In this document: positions 7,943 to 18,479 of the stretch, piece by piece
Position numbering within the stretch: the first letter of the stretch is position 1
Layout of the letters: each line of letters begins with the position of its first letter
NCBI GenBank assembly: GCA_036897485.1
Contig: JAYMTF010001890.1
Coordinates: 1-20,778, forward strand
Length of the DNA stretch: 20,778 nucleotides
DNA from: Pelargonium nanum
Lineage: Eukaryota; Streptophyta; Magnoliopsida; Geraniales; Geraniaceae
Direction of reading: 5' to 3'
The notes under the pieces: generated by a model
The model's database searches: none
Told to the model about the DNA's origin: nothing
The model's input: only the letters and a program-made list of their open reading frames with translations
Position numbers and translations under genes: made by a program

Positions 7943-10900
7943 ATGTGCTCTTTTGGGAGCGATGCTGCTGATGCTGATGCTGAACCCAATCCAAATCTCG
8001 ATCTTCAACACACCCAGAAAATCGATTCCCCCCTATCGCCTCCTCAATCTTCTGGTAATGCCTCTTTTCTTTTTTTTCGTAGGGAGGGTTTTGTTTTATA
8101 CTTTGATAATCACTCACTTTAATTTTTTGGTGCTCATTATGTTTGAAACTTGTAATTGAATTATGTCTTGGTTTGTTCCACATTTTATTCTGAGACAATG
8201 ACCCATCACTTGTTCACATTAGCAAAATTTCATTGGTATGAATGTATGATGAGTTTTTATTCTCTTTTCAAACAAAATTGCTTGTGAATTATGAAATTAT
8301 AGTTTTTTTTTTTTTTTTTGATTTGGTTATAGGTGAGGAAAGCAGAGGTGAATATGAAACACATTATTTTGAAGATACCGAGTTCCTTTATGATACTGTT
8401 CCTCTTGATGATGCTTTCGAAACCCAAGTTGTGGATTTTGGTGGTGAAACTCAAGTTGTGGATTTCGGTGGTGAAACCCAAGTTGTGAACCTCGATGGTG
8501 AAACTCAAGATTTGGATTATCCTGATGAGATTGAGGATATGGAAACCCAGCTATTAGATGAGTTTGACGATGAAATTGCTCTTGATAGTGATGGAGAAGG
8601 TACAGATAAAACTGAAGTTTTAAGTGATAATGATGAGCTACCTGACAATGACTTAGGATGGAGTAATGGTCAGTCAGATTACCAGGAGAAAATGGAGGCA
8701 GTAATAGAGCAAGCTGATGTTTTGATTGATGAACAGCACAATTCAGGTGACTTCAAATTCTTAACCATTTGGGATTAAGTTTTAGTATCACCTGAACCTG
8801 ATTTCTTGATTTTACTGTAATAAATGATTTTATTGTATGGTTGTTTGATCATTATTTTGATAATGAAAGTGATAAACTGGGTTGGGAAGAAGAGAAAAGA
8901 AAGAAACTAAATTCTACACTGGATGGCACTTATGGAAGAGAATTATTTCAAATATTCAGTTATGTGCATTTGTGTCTGTGTTGGAAAGCAAAAGAGGCAT
9001 GGAAGACTTCATATGTTTTTATGTCACTATCATTTGATCTGCTAAAATCAGTTAGGTCCTGTGCAGTTATATTATAACCTAGAAAGACTTCTTCTTTTCT
9101 GCAATACATCTTGACTGTAGCACCACAGATCGAAATCTGATACGTACTGTTCTGCCCCAGCTCTTGTATAGTTAGAATTTGTGTTATCTTCATACGAAGA
9201 ATTCTGTTTGCGAGAAGGTTTTCAGTTGAATAAAATTCAAGCCCTGATGGATTTAATCTTATTTGGGTGAGTAGGGTTTTTATTTTGTTTTCTTATAAAA
9301 AACTGGGTGAGTTCCATTTGGTTTCCTCTTCCAAGGGTGAATCTTAGAACCTAATCAATTATATGCTTAAGATTCTAACTATTGATATTATATTTTTTTT
9401 ATTCTTTGGTGCATTAAGAGTTAATCTGTCTGTTGTTGGTGCTTCACTGTTTTCAATATCTTACTCTAGAATGATTGGTTTAGTTCAATGCATTAAGATC
9501 ATTTCTGCTCAAAGTTGTCTCAATCTATCTTACTGTATTTTAATTTTCCTCCCCTTGCTGCATTTTACTTCTGTTCGTGTAGCACATCAAAATATGGATT
9601 TGAAGAATCAGTTCAACTCAGAACGACACGGTGTCGAGAACAATGGTTTATCTTCCACAAGGGGTTCACTAGAAGTTGGAAAGGAAGTCATCCAGGGACA
9701 TGACAAGGAGAAACGGATTGAAAATGGGAAGGAAATTAGAATTGAAGACAATAGCAAAGTTAGTAGCTCAGCTGTGAGGGAACTTTTCAATAATGAAGAG
9801 CACAAAGGCTTTTCTTCTAATAATAATAATGCTGATACAGGAGAAAAATTGTGTCAGCTGCCTTCTGGCAATGGTGACGTGGCAGGGTTAAGCTATGCGG
9901 ATTCTCAAGAACCTGGAGATCTATCACAGGCATATGCTCTTGATTTTGTGGACAAGTTTCTCAAAACTAATACTTTGGAGTTTGATCAAGACATTGACCA
10001 TGAAAAATCTACAAGGGGAAAACTAAAATCCCTTTCAGCTGCAAAAGGTCCTCAAAGTATGGCCAAGAGAGCCAGTGGTAATTTCATAGTTAGAGAAAAA
10101 GAGGTGTTCGACTGGGATGATAGTCGCGAGGACGAAGGAGGAGGAGATATTTTCTGCAGAAAGAAGGAGTTTTTTGGTAGCAAAAACCAGGGAAGATCTT
10201 GTCCCCGGACCCAAAAGAAGCCCAAGAGTTGCCTTGTAAATCAGCAAAGAGAAAAGGGAAGCAACCTTCATAAAATTAAGGGGTTAGTCCATTCTGATTC
10301 AAGATTGATGATGCATAACACAAATGGGATGAAGACGGGAGCGCAAATAGCTGACATGATTCCTAAAAGGAATCTTATGAATGAGTTTGATGAGCAGGTC
10401 AATGTGTCTGTTTCAAAAGGACCGTTGGAAACTATTATTACTGATATCAGTGAGCCAGACATCCCAGACATAGGTTTTGATACTCAAAATGCTGCTGAAG
10501 CCATGGAAGCCTTATGCCGCGGAGATGGATTTGCTAAAGATGATGCTAATGATGCGTATCCAGGTGTTCAAAACAATTCGGAGATTTCCCCTGATGGCGA
10601 TTGTAAAGGAAATATTGAAAATTCTAGAAAGAGGGGACACCCTTCTAGCATAGGGGTTGTTACAAGGCAATCAAAGAAGAGGATTGGTGCGGAGTTATCT
10701 GAAGAGGCTTTGATCTCAACAGGGAAACGTTCCAAGAATGTCAGACTGACATATGATACAATGCAAGTAATAACAAGATCAAAGCGGGCTCAGTCAAATA
10801 GGAGTGGAAACTTGGAGAAAGTACCATCTACAAATAGCGAGCAAAGAAAAGCAATTGTTTTGGAAAGAAGAACCACTGGTGATGCTGGTATTGATGGTAC

Positions 10901-13101
10901 TGGTATGCAAAGTGGAGATGGCTTGATTAAGAAACAGTGGTTAGAAGGGGAACGTATTAAAACACCTGTTGCCAAGAGAACCAGGCATTCTTTGGCAGGT
11001 AACCAATTACAAAGGGATCAGAGTATGGCCAGTGATTGTCGGGAAGACAGGGATATGTCCAAAGTTGAGTCCCGCAAAGTGGGAAGACGTAACAGTACTG
11101 GTATCAAGGCTTCTAGATTGTTAAAATCGAAACAAAAATGTTCTCTGTCAGAATCCAATAAGTCTGGTGAACTTGAAAATGTCATTACAACTCAACTTGA
11201 GCAGTCAAACGCAAAGTTGTCTGATATGGCAAATGTTATTAGCTTAGATGCGTGGAGCTATCCTAAAGGAAGAAGATCTCGTCGAAACTTACCAGTTCAG
11301 GTGAATAGATATAACACATGCTTTGGCACAAAGAGGAAAACTCGATCATCTTCACGTGCTTCTCCAAACGTGTCTTCATCAAACAAGAATTTAGAAGAAA
11401 GATTGACAGGGCAGTGTTTAGATAAATGTGGCTTGTGGGTAGCTGGTTGGGACTATAACTCTACTTCTAAGAATGTAGAAATAAAATCTACTGATTTGGT
11501 TGGGACTGAAGCGGTTAAGCACACCGAAAAGAAGAACGATTTAGATTCCCTGTCGACACCTCAACAAAATGCAGTAGCCACAACTAGGTTACGTGAATCT
11601 CCAAGAGAGATATCTAGACAACCTGAGTCAGCAACTGTGACCCCAAGTCCAACTAGCTGTAAGACACCGGTGCATGACGGATCTCCTGTTTGTATGGGTA
11701 ATGAATATTATAGACAATCGTGCAAAAGAAATCTGTCAAGATCATATCTTAACAGAGAAATTAGCAGTTTAACTTCCACAAGCTCTGATCGCACACCTGC
11801 TTCAAAAGATTTAAGGAAGAGGAGAGACACGGCTGATGTTAGAGTTTTATATAGCCAACATTTGGATGATAATATAGTTAAGCGGCAGAAAAAGGTAATC
11901 ATTTGTGATTGGTCTGGTGTGCTCTTTCAAGTATAAAACCTGGTTTAAATTATTTATTTTTTTTCTTGATCATATCTCAGATCCTGGCCCGGTTAGGTGT
12001 TTCCATAGCATCCTCAGTTTCAGATGCCACTCACTTCATAGCAGATAAATTTGTTCGTACAAGGAATATGCTTGAAGCTATTGCTTCAGGCAAGCCTGTG
12101 GTTACACATTTGTGGCTGGATAGCTGTGGACAAGCCAACTGTTTCATTGATGAGAAAAATCACATATTAAGAGATACCAAAAAGGAAAGGGAGTTGGGGT
12201 TTAGCATGCCCGTTTCTTTGGCACGTGCAAGCCAGTGCCCGCTTCTAGAGGTAAAATTTTCATGTATGCTGGTTTAATTAGATCCATTGTCTGCCCGTTC
12301 TTTTTGTGTTCATTCACACAATATGGTTTACAGGGTCGAAGGGTCTTCATTACCCCAAATACGAAACCTGGTAAAGAAACAATCTCTAGTCTGATTAAGG
12401 CAGTGCAAGGCCAGGTTTGTGGATTTCCAAATAATTTGGTTCTTTCAATGCCATGATCTGTTGATGAAGTGATCTTGATTTATTTGCAAAAATCTTTGGT
12501 TTTGATGCTCATTAGGCCGTTGAGAGAATTGGAAGATCTTCGCTGAAGGATGATACAGTTCCAGATAATTTGTTGGTTATATCTTGCGAAGAAGATGAGG
12601 AACTCTGCGTGCCTTTCTTGGAAAAAGGTTGAGAGTTAGTCTTTATGTTGTTTATTAATATTATCGAGGTAAGCGTGCAATGCAATTACAACTCCACAAT
12701 ACTTGCAGGGGCAGCAGTTTACAGCTCGGAGTTGCTACTAAATGGTATAGTTACTCAGAGGCTCAACTATGAAAGGTTAGTGTAGGGATGGGGATGGTAT
12801 TTTATCTTTTATCATTCATGGATCCATGCTGGGTTGTCCCTATCAAAGCAAATTCAAATATTTGTTCTTCTGTTGAATTTGCTGTAAAAGGAATAAATAA
12901 CAGAACTGCTTCAATTTCCCTCTGATCATTTATGTATTGATACCTTGCTAACACGACATTTCTTGTAATCTTTGTAATGGCAGGCATCGGCTCTTTGCAG
13001 ATCATGTTAAGCAAACTCGCTCAACTATATGGATGAAGACAAAAGATGGCGATAAATTTCATCCCGTTCCTGCGGCTAAAGCTAAGCAAAAATGTAAATA
13101 A
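7943..13101 (+). CDS. Tandem-BRCT nuclear protein, MDC1/PTIP-like (8 exons, 1161 aa)
   Basis: Exons: 7943-8054, 8333-8746, 9583-11894, 11981-12250, 12334-12414, 12516-12627, 12709-12775, 12984-13101; every junction is GT-AG and keeps frame. The C-terminus (about residues 929-1125) is a BRCT pair. Repeat 1 runs from RVLYSQHLDD through ARLGVSIASSVSDATHFIAD and GKPVVTHLWLDSC with the conserved Trp; repeat 2 starts at GRRVFITPNTKPG and includes CVPFLEKGAAVYSSELLLNG. Such pairs bind phosphoserine peptides on chromatin during DNA-damage signalling. The rest is long, charged and probably disordered, with several basic NLS-like clusters (RQSKKR, KGRRSRR, LRKRRD) and plant-conserved islands such as LSQAYALDFVDKFL and FDWDDSREDEGGG. 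An acidic N-terminal part (exon 2) has repeated ETQ motifs. From memory it resembles Arabidopsis At3g21480-type proteins; target and partner are inferred. The start is the ATG opening exon 1; the 3' end may be alternative (see 16048). Confidence 0.9.
8303..8320. repeat. Poly-T tract before exon 2 of the BRCT gene
   Basis: A run of about 18 T just upstream of the exon 2 acceptor (AG at 8331-8332). It serves as polypyrimidine tract and is prone to length variation. Confidence 0.8.
8419..8526 (+). repeat. Four tandem 27-bp coding repeats (ETQ motif) in exon 2
   Basis: Units 8419-8445, 8446-8472, 8473-8499 and 8500-8526 encode ETQVVDFGG, ETQVVDFGG, ETQVVNLDG and ETQDLDYPD. A further METQLLDEFDD follows shortly after. 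The first two units are identical in protein but differ at two silent third positions. Each TQ is a potential ATM/ATR-type site set in acidic context. Confidence 0.95.
8747..9582 (+). other. BRCT gene intron 2 (836 bp)
   Basis: Donor TCAG/GTGACT, acceptor GTGTAG/CACATC. It joins phase 1 to give S-A-H-Q-N-M-D. The short open stretches within it, including the Met at 9363 in frame with exon 3, are intronic. Confidence 0.8.
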
Positions 13102-13766
13102 TCAAGTCTCGTTTTCCTTTTCAGCCCTTGTTTCAATTTTACGTTGGCTGTGTATATTATTTGTCCCTTTTCGATGAGCGCATGGATGTGTTCTTGTATG
13201 TTATATTTTTTTTGCCTTGAGATTCATTATGCGAGAGTGTTGGCACGTCCTTAAGAGTACGTGGTACGACTCTGATACCGGGACACAATGAAGAACAATT
13301 CAGAGAGAAAAAAAGAGACTACAACAATGAATAACATAAACTTTCTACTTATACTAATTACAATCCAGAAGTAGCAATTTGTGAAGCAATTTGTTGTGAA
13401 CTCTGTAATGAGGGAATGTCATTGGTGATGATGTTGGCACTGTTTCATGGTTTTGGAGGTTACCACATCTTCAACACTTTTATGTAGTAATTATGTGAAC
13501 ATTTTACATTGTAGTGCAAGGAATGAACATAGAAACTATCACCAACATGATTCTCCTTTTGTGTCTTGTATTCAATGGTGCAAGTGTGCCCTAAAAACTG
13601 TGTGAGCCAATCTTGATGTTCAGGCCATTGTGCTGGCCTGGATGATCATGCATTGCCTAAATACTATGGCCATCAATTCTTAAATTATTTAAATTATTTG
13701 CCCACTATGGAGCCTACATGTGTACTTGAAGATGACTCATGTTTTCTTCAATTATGGTGACTACAA
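13102..13766. other. 3' flank of the BRCT gene, no gene seen
   Basis: T-rich sequence following the stop codon presumably holds the 3' UTR; no AATAAA is obvious nearby. The remainder is unassigned apart from the possible LTR trace at about 13255-13345. Confidence 0.5.
13255..13345 (-). mobile_element. Possible copia-type LTR/primer-binding-site remnant
   Basis: GACTCTGATACCGGG at about 13269 is close to the reverse complement of the tRNA-Met primer-binding word TGGTATCAGAGT/C used by many plant copia elements. It is followed by GAAGAACAATTCAGAGAGAAA, a sequence type often found at the end of such LTRs. No second LTR, polyprotein or target duplication was found, so this is only a trace. Confidence 0.3.
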
Positions 13767-13878
13767 CACTACAAGAAAATCTACAATTCCATTCACTCGC
13801 AACTGGAAACCCCTTGCAATATGAGGATTTTTCACCTCTTGTAGGCTTCCCATGTAAATGTGAGTTTTTCTTGTAGTG
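13767..13878. mobile_element. Miniature CACTA element (112 bp)
   Basis: It begins CACTACAAGAAAA and ends with its reverse complement TTTTCTTGTAGTG, the hallmark of En/Spm-type (CACTA) transposons. Flanking triplets are CAA (13764-13766) and AAA (13879-13881), a near match to the 3-bp target duplication of this class. There is no coding capacity. Its first 12 bases are shared with the larger CACTA element starting at 16112. Confidence 0.85.
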
Positions 13879-13881
13879 AAA

Positions 13882-14196
13882 GAATGTCTTGGGCTTTCTG
13901 TAAATTGTAATGAGTCTAAATGAGTTCGAAGTAAAATCTTCAAAATGATCTAAAATGTTTGTCATCTCGAAAAGATTAATTCGAGAAGAACTGTAAAACA
14001 AATCCAAATGAGACTATATATATAAATCCGAAAAGTCCAAAAATACACAAAAGAAGAACCTAGGAAAGACCAAATGCGTCACTCACGTGCACCCAAACAT
14101 GGTATGTGTAGTCCACGTGTACAGAAGACTTCTCCTTTACTCTTCAATGTGTCACAATGTCAGCCTTTTGCAAATGAGGGTCTGCCACGTCAACCT
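13882..14196. other. Intergenic DNA, no gene seen
   Basis: No domain, RNA gene or repeat family recognised. Open frames here are short and lack conserved features. Confidence 0.5.
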
Positions 14197-14400
14197 GTTG
14201 CATGTTGCATGTTGCATGCTTCGCATATGATCATTTTCTCTTCAACCGAGTTGGTTGCTATATACTAAGTCAACTGAGTTGGTCGTCTGAGTCAACCGAG
14301 ATTAGCGAGTTGGTCCTTCCTGAGTTAACCGAGTTGAACTGGTTGGTTCCTCTTAAGTCAACTAAGTTGACCGGATTAGTCTCTCCCGAGTTGGCTGAGC
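14197..14400. repeat. Imperfect short repeats: TTGCATG and (T)CAACCGAGTTGGT units
   Basis: TTGCATG is repeated three times at about 14198-14219. From about 14243 to 14400 an irregular series of units like TCAACCGAGTTGGT, TCAACTGAGTTGGT, TTAACCGAGTTGAA, TCAACTAAGTTGACC and CCGAGTTGGCTGA recurs every 15-30 nt. The opposing CAAC and GTTG words make each unit a weak palindrome. Open frames across it are a by-product of the repetition. Confidence 0.65.
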
Positions 14401-14810
14401 CAAGCCAACATTGAAACATATTAAACCATGCATAGCCATATGACATGTGTATCTCCTCTGTGAAAACACTATGGTACCTAGAGCTGTTAAATGGGCTGTT
14501 GGCCCACGGGCCAAACCAGCTCATCCGCTTAATTTTACCATTTGGGTCAAACTGTTTATCCGCGGACTAAGCGGTTTGAACCGCGGGCACCCGCGGGCCG
14601 CCTAATAATTATCCAGTGTTGTGCATGTATACATAATAGCATTTCTCTGTCAAATTTATCCAGTGTTGTGTTAAGCTTTGTTTGTGCAACTTTCTTATCT
14701 GTTATGTTGAGAGACCAATGAAAGTTTATAGCAACACCAAAGTAATGGTTTTTTTATTTTTATTTTAAAAACAACAAAAAGTACGTAAATGAATTAGCAG
14801 TGGGAACATA

Positions 14811-15300
14811 CATATATATATATATATACACACATACATATGTACATATACATATAGTCACGAATTGGATTCGAGTTTATACATATATATATATACACAC
14901 ACATTCTAAACTAGTTGTGATGATTCAAATTTCAATTTAAATTTGAATTTATGCTTCCGAATTCGGATCTATAAAGATAAATTCAAATCCGATCCTGAGT
15001 TCGGATTCGATGGAATCGAATTCTGATTAATATATATACACACACACACATTCAAAATTAGTTGTGATAATTCAAATTTCGGATCGGATTTGAATTTATG
15101 CTTCCGAATACGGATTTATAAACATAAATTTGAATCCGATCCGCAAGGAGTTCGGATTTGATGTAATCGAATTTTGAACTTTAGTTATAATAATATATGT
15201 TTATAACTAAATGTGACAATTCGAATTTCGGATTCGTATTCGGATTCATATATATACACACGCACGTTCAAAACTAGTTGTGACGATTCAAATTTAGCTA
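14811..15300. repeat. Diverged tandem repeats with (TA)n(CA)n spacers
   Basis: Copies start at about 14883, 15030 and 15248. Each opens with ATATATACACACAC, then TTC(A/T)AAA(C/A)TAGTTGTGA(T/C), ATTCAAATTT and, in the first two, ATGCTTCCGAAT(T/A)CGGAT and ATTTGAATCCGATCC-type words. Spacing is about 147 and 218 bp, so units are unequal, and the third is cut short. A related fragment may lie at 14811-14880. Not coding. Confidence 0.75.
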
Positions 15301-15409
15301 GTTTAGCTATTTATTTAAGTTTCAGTTTTTGTCAAATAATTTTTGTAAGTTACTTTTATATTAAATTATTTTGATTCAACCTATTATTTACATTATGAAT
15401 TTAATTATA

Positions 15410-15440
<31 letters not shown>

Positions 15441-15441
15441 A
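15410..15441. repeat. Compound microsatellite (AC)n(AT)n
   Basis: About eight AC units run directly into about eight AT units. Likely length-variable. Confidence 0.9.
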
Positions 15442-15736
15442 GTGTATGTACATGACACATTTCAAAAAATTCAGCATTATCAAATTCATGTTGAGTTCAT
15501 GTTGACTAATTCAACATGTTAAATTATCGGATTGTGTTCGTGTCGAATTTCGAGCGTCTGTGAGTTCGGATCCAAGTTGTCGTCTTTATGTAAATGTAAA
15601 GTTACATTGCATTTTATTATTATATAGTTTATAACATAAATAAAAATTAGCTTGCCGCCCGCGGTTTTGGCGGTTTGGCCCGCGGCCCGCGCGGGCTTGA
15701 CCCATATCCGGCCCGCGGCCCGCTTCAACAGGTCTA

Positions 15737-16047
15737 CTTGCATGCTATTAAAGATACACATTACTCACATCGTAATATGAGCTACACAAGGTTCTGTGTT
15801 CAAATTAAGAAGCAGAAAACATAGAATAGAACACATTTAAACATGGATTTAATCTTTTAGGTCCAACTTTGATTTCAGTTCTTGGAGTCTCAAATTTTTC
15901 TGATTGTACTATTTTAGTTTGCAGTCTCATATTTTACTTGCTGATTGTAATATTTTAGTTTCTACTCTCAGATTTTAGAACTTGACTTGCTTATTAGGTC
16001 TCAGATTTTAGTTTCCACTCTCTGACTCTGTGTTTCTTAACTTGCAG
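15737..16047. other. Non-coding stretch with repeated T-rich words
   Basis: AGTTT/CAGATTTTAG-like phrases recur about four times between 15850 and 16020 (for example TATTTTAGTTTGCAGTCTCA and TATTTTAGTTTCTACTCTCA). It ends in a good polypyrimidine tract and acceptor TTGCAG at 16042-16047. Confidence 0.5.
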
Positions 16048-16093
16048 CAAAAAACAAAGGCTGAGACCTCTGACTTTGGAAAGATGAAACTCG
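16048..16093 (+). other. Candidate orphan exon (46 bp)
   Basis: It is bounded by acceptor TTAACTTGCAG and donor CTCG/GTAAGAAA, both strong. Read from its first base it is open and protein-like (QKTKAETSDFGKMKL, then G). It lies 2.9 kb after the modelled stop of the BRCT gene, on the same strand. The only nearby upstream donor, AAAAT/GTAAAT at 13093/13094, overlaps the modelled end of that gene and would join in phase 1, giving S-K-N-K-G-stop instead of the open frame. It could be a real alternative 3' exon, a relic, or chance. Confidence 0.35.
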
Positions 16094-16127
16094 GTAAGAA
16101 ATGCTTCATATCACTACAAGAAATTCG

Positions 16128-16960
16128 TCATTTCTTGACGCACAAAAATTGTCACATAAACATAAATTTTTGTCACTATAAATAATAGATGACGAAAAAT
16201 TATCGTCACACCAATCGTCACAGCAAGTGCGTGGTTTTTTGTATATGTGACGATTTTTATTTTTGTCATCATAGGTTTACATATATGTGACGAAAAATAT
16301 ATGTGTAACTATATATTTAAGTACTTATGACAAAAAAATTTGTCACATTTAGCAAAAAAAAATTGTCACTTACAAGAGTATATTGTCATGAATAAATAAC
16401 CGTAAAATGACGAATTCCTACTTCGTCGCCATAATTATATTTATGGTGACAATTATTATAAAATCAAATAATGATAGTGATGACTATGATTGTCACAAAA
16501 AATTCAAGTTTTTGTCATTTAAAATTTGATTTCATCATTTTTTTTTTGTTTTTCTGTGACGACTTAAATTTTTGTCTTAAATAAAATATTTATCACGATG
16601 CTATAATACATCATTGAAACTTTGATAGTCATTAAACAATAAAATTAGTGACGAAAGTTATTGTAGTAAGATTATTTAAGTGACAATATTATAATTTATA
16701 TATAAATAGATTTTGGCGACAAGAATTAATGTAACTTAATAGATAGAAAGCGACAATAATGTGTTATTAGCGACAAAAGAATTAATGTAACTTAATAAAT
16801 AGAAAGTGACAATAACGTGCCATTAAAAATAAATTAGTAACAACATTCAAATCCATAGAAGATTTCAAACACGATGATAACCTACAACATATGTTATAAA
16901 TTTCGTGACAATATTCATAACAAAAGTAATATAAACTATGACAAAATAATGCTTAATGGA
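16128..16960. repeat. Left subterminal repeat array of the CACTA element
   Basis: Dozens of copies of short words such as GTGACGA, TTTTTGTCAC, ATGACGAA and GCGACAA in both orientations, set in AT-rich DNA. Confidence 0.8.
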
Positions 16961-18479
16961 TAAGATCATTTGTTACAGAGTACAACCGAAGCTCCCATTG
17001 CACTTTTTTTGGACCTTCAGCTACAACTTCCATTTACTCTATCTTTCATTCAATGGTATATGGAAGAACCATTTCCAAATAATCTGAAAGTAAAAGGAAG
17101 TAATTTAATTAATAAATCCAATAAATGAATTGATATGTAAATACTATAAACTAACCTTTTATGTGACCAATTCCTCATGATGCTGTTGAGACATATTGTC
17201 ATTTCTTAAGAGAGCAGACCTTGTAAAATCTGAAGTTAGAGATACCAGTCACACCTATATATCAAGAACTTATTAAAATTTCATAATGAAATGTTGAGGA
17301 CATGCGGTTTGAAGCATCAAGTGTAACCTTACAACATTATAGGTGATGCTCACTCAAATGCCATCAATATACTAGAAAGTGAAATCATTACTGTTTAAAC
17401 ACTAAAACAACATTGAATTCCATCAAGGTGTCATAAAAATGCAATGGAGACTAAACAAAAATTATTGAATTTTGAAAAGTGCTAGTGCCATTGAAATGAA
17501 ACTATATTGTTCCCAACTGGTCATTCCCAAACCAATTAGTGTTTATTGAAGTTTGAATGCCCAGAACCCAACACTTTGCCCACCCCAAATCTGCTTTAAT
17601 TCAAGAAAATCCTAATCAGGAAAAACAAATTCAAAAATGGACAATTTTTTTTTTCACAAACTAATTTGCTGAATTGTTGTCTAAGAGAATCATGCTACTG
17701 TAGCCCTACACAACAAATTATTGACCTTTTGTGTCTCAACTTGAGGCTAAAGAAGATTTCTCCTCCCACAACATTAAAAATCACAGTTTAGTCTTGAAGG
17801 CAATAAGTTAGAAGGGGGAAACAAAAAGCAAATCAATCCTATATAAAACATGATTGCTAAATTGAATCAAGCTCACATAAAATCGGATACTAAAATAAAA
17901 TAAAGAGAACCATAAGTTATAAACTTGGTTACACCACAAAGTTTGAATCAAAATCTCAATCTCTATCATGGGTTAGATTTAAAACAAAATGTAAATAGAG
18001 AAAATACCATTTTTTCGCTACTGCTCTATGTTGAGTTCACGCCTTTCTCTTCGGAACAGCCTCGGAGACATATTTTGGAAAAGATTCACGCCGGAAACTT
18101 GTTTGGTATGAGATTATGATGTCAGGAGCGAAACCAAGGAAGAAGAAGTCGAAGCTTCAACGTCCGACGGAGGCAGAGGAAAAAAGACGCTAGGGCACAA
18201 TTATAGTGCCAATATTTTATCATCAATATTATAATAATATATATTTATATTCAATTCAGTAATTCAATTTTTAAAAATAAAATATGTAGACTATTTTACC
18301 TAATAAAATAGAAAATAAATAAATAAAGTTTGACACACACAGTATGTTAATTATATTAGATTAAAATTATTAACTATATAAATAAATAATAAAAATACAT
18401 TTTATGATGCAATTAAATTTTTTTGTTTTATTATTATTATTATAAAAAATAATTGTTATAAAATAATATATTATGATAA
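16961..18479. other. Interior of the CACTA element, no recognised gene
   Basis: Free of the GTGACGA words. A less AT-rich block at about 18030-18200 (CTTCGGAACAGCCTCGGAGA, GAAGAAGAAGTCGAAGC, CGTCCGACGGAGGCAGAGG) looks like captured or leader-type exon DNA, with pyrimidine-rich character when read on the minus strand. Short ORFs here have no recognised domain. From 18200 the sequence is extremely AT-rich. Confidence 0.5.

Larger units (their letters stand above)
14479..15736. mobile_element. hAT-like non-autonomous element (about 1.26 kb)
   Basis: The left end TAGAGCTGTTAAATGGGC resembles the reverse complement of the right end, TAGACCTGTTGAAGCGGGC. Both ends are followed inward by GC-rich subterminal sequence with GCGG/CCGC and GGGCC words (14500-14600 and 15655-15725), sharply different from the AT-rich interior. 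This layout is typical of hAT-type non-autonomous elements. A clean 8-bp target duplication was not found, so the exact boundaries are tentative. No transposase is encoded; the interior is repeats and microsatellites. Confidence 0.55.

Noticed and set aside
8242..8778. A 178-codon open frame beginning in poly-T sequence
   Set aside because: Only 8333-8746 is exon 2. The start lies in intron 1 and the tail GDFKFLTIWD lies after the exon 2 donor.
9608..11902. Several minus-strand open frames of 60-80 codons opposite exon 3
   Set aside because: They are complementary shadows of the long coding exon, with no start context or domain.
9363..11936. An 857-codon open frame starting at Met 9363 as a gene of its own
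   Set aside because: The first 73 or so codons are T-rich, hydrophobic intron sequence. The acceptor at 9581-9582 and the donor at 11895 fit the spliced BRCT gene in phase, and the last codons before 11936 are intronic read-through.
14202..14524. Open frames on both strands with repeating residues (SELVLPELTELN type)
   Set aside because: They follow from the short repeat units and the adjacent hAT end; repeated words keep frames open by chance.
17925..18119. A 64-codon open frame inside the CACTA element
   Set aside because: No recognised domain, and it crosses from AT-rich DNA into the GC-richer block without a coding signature.
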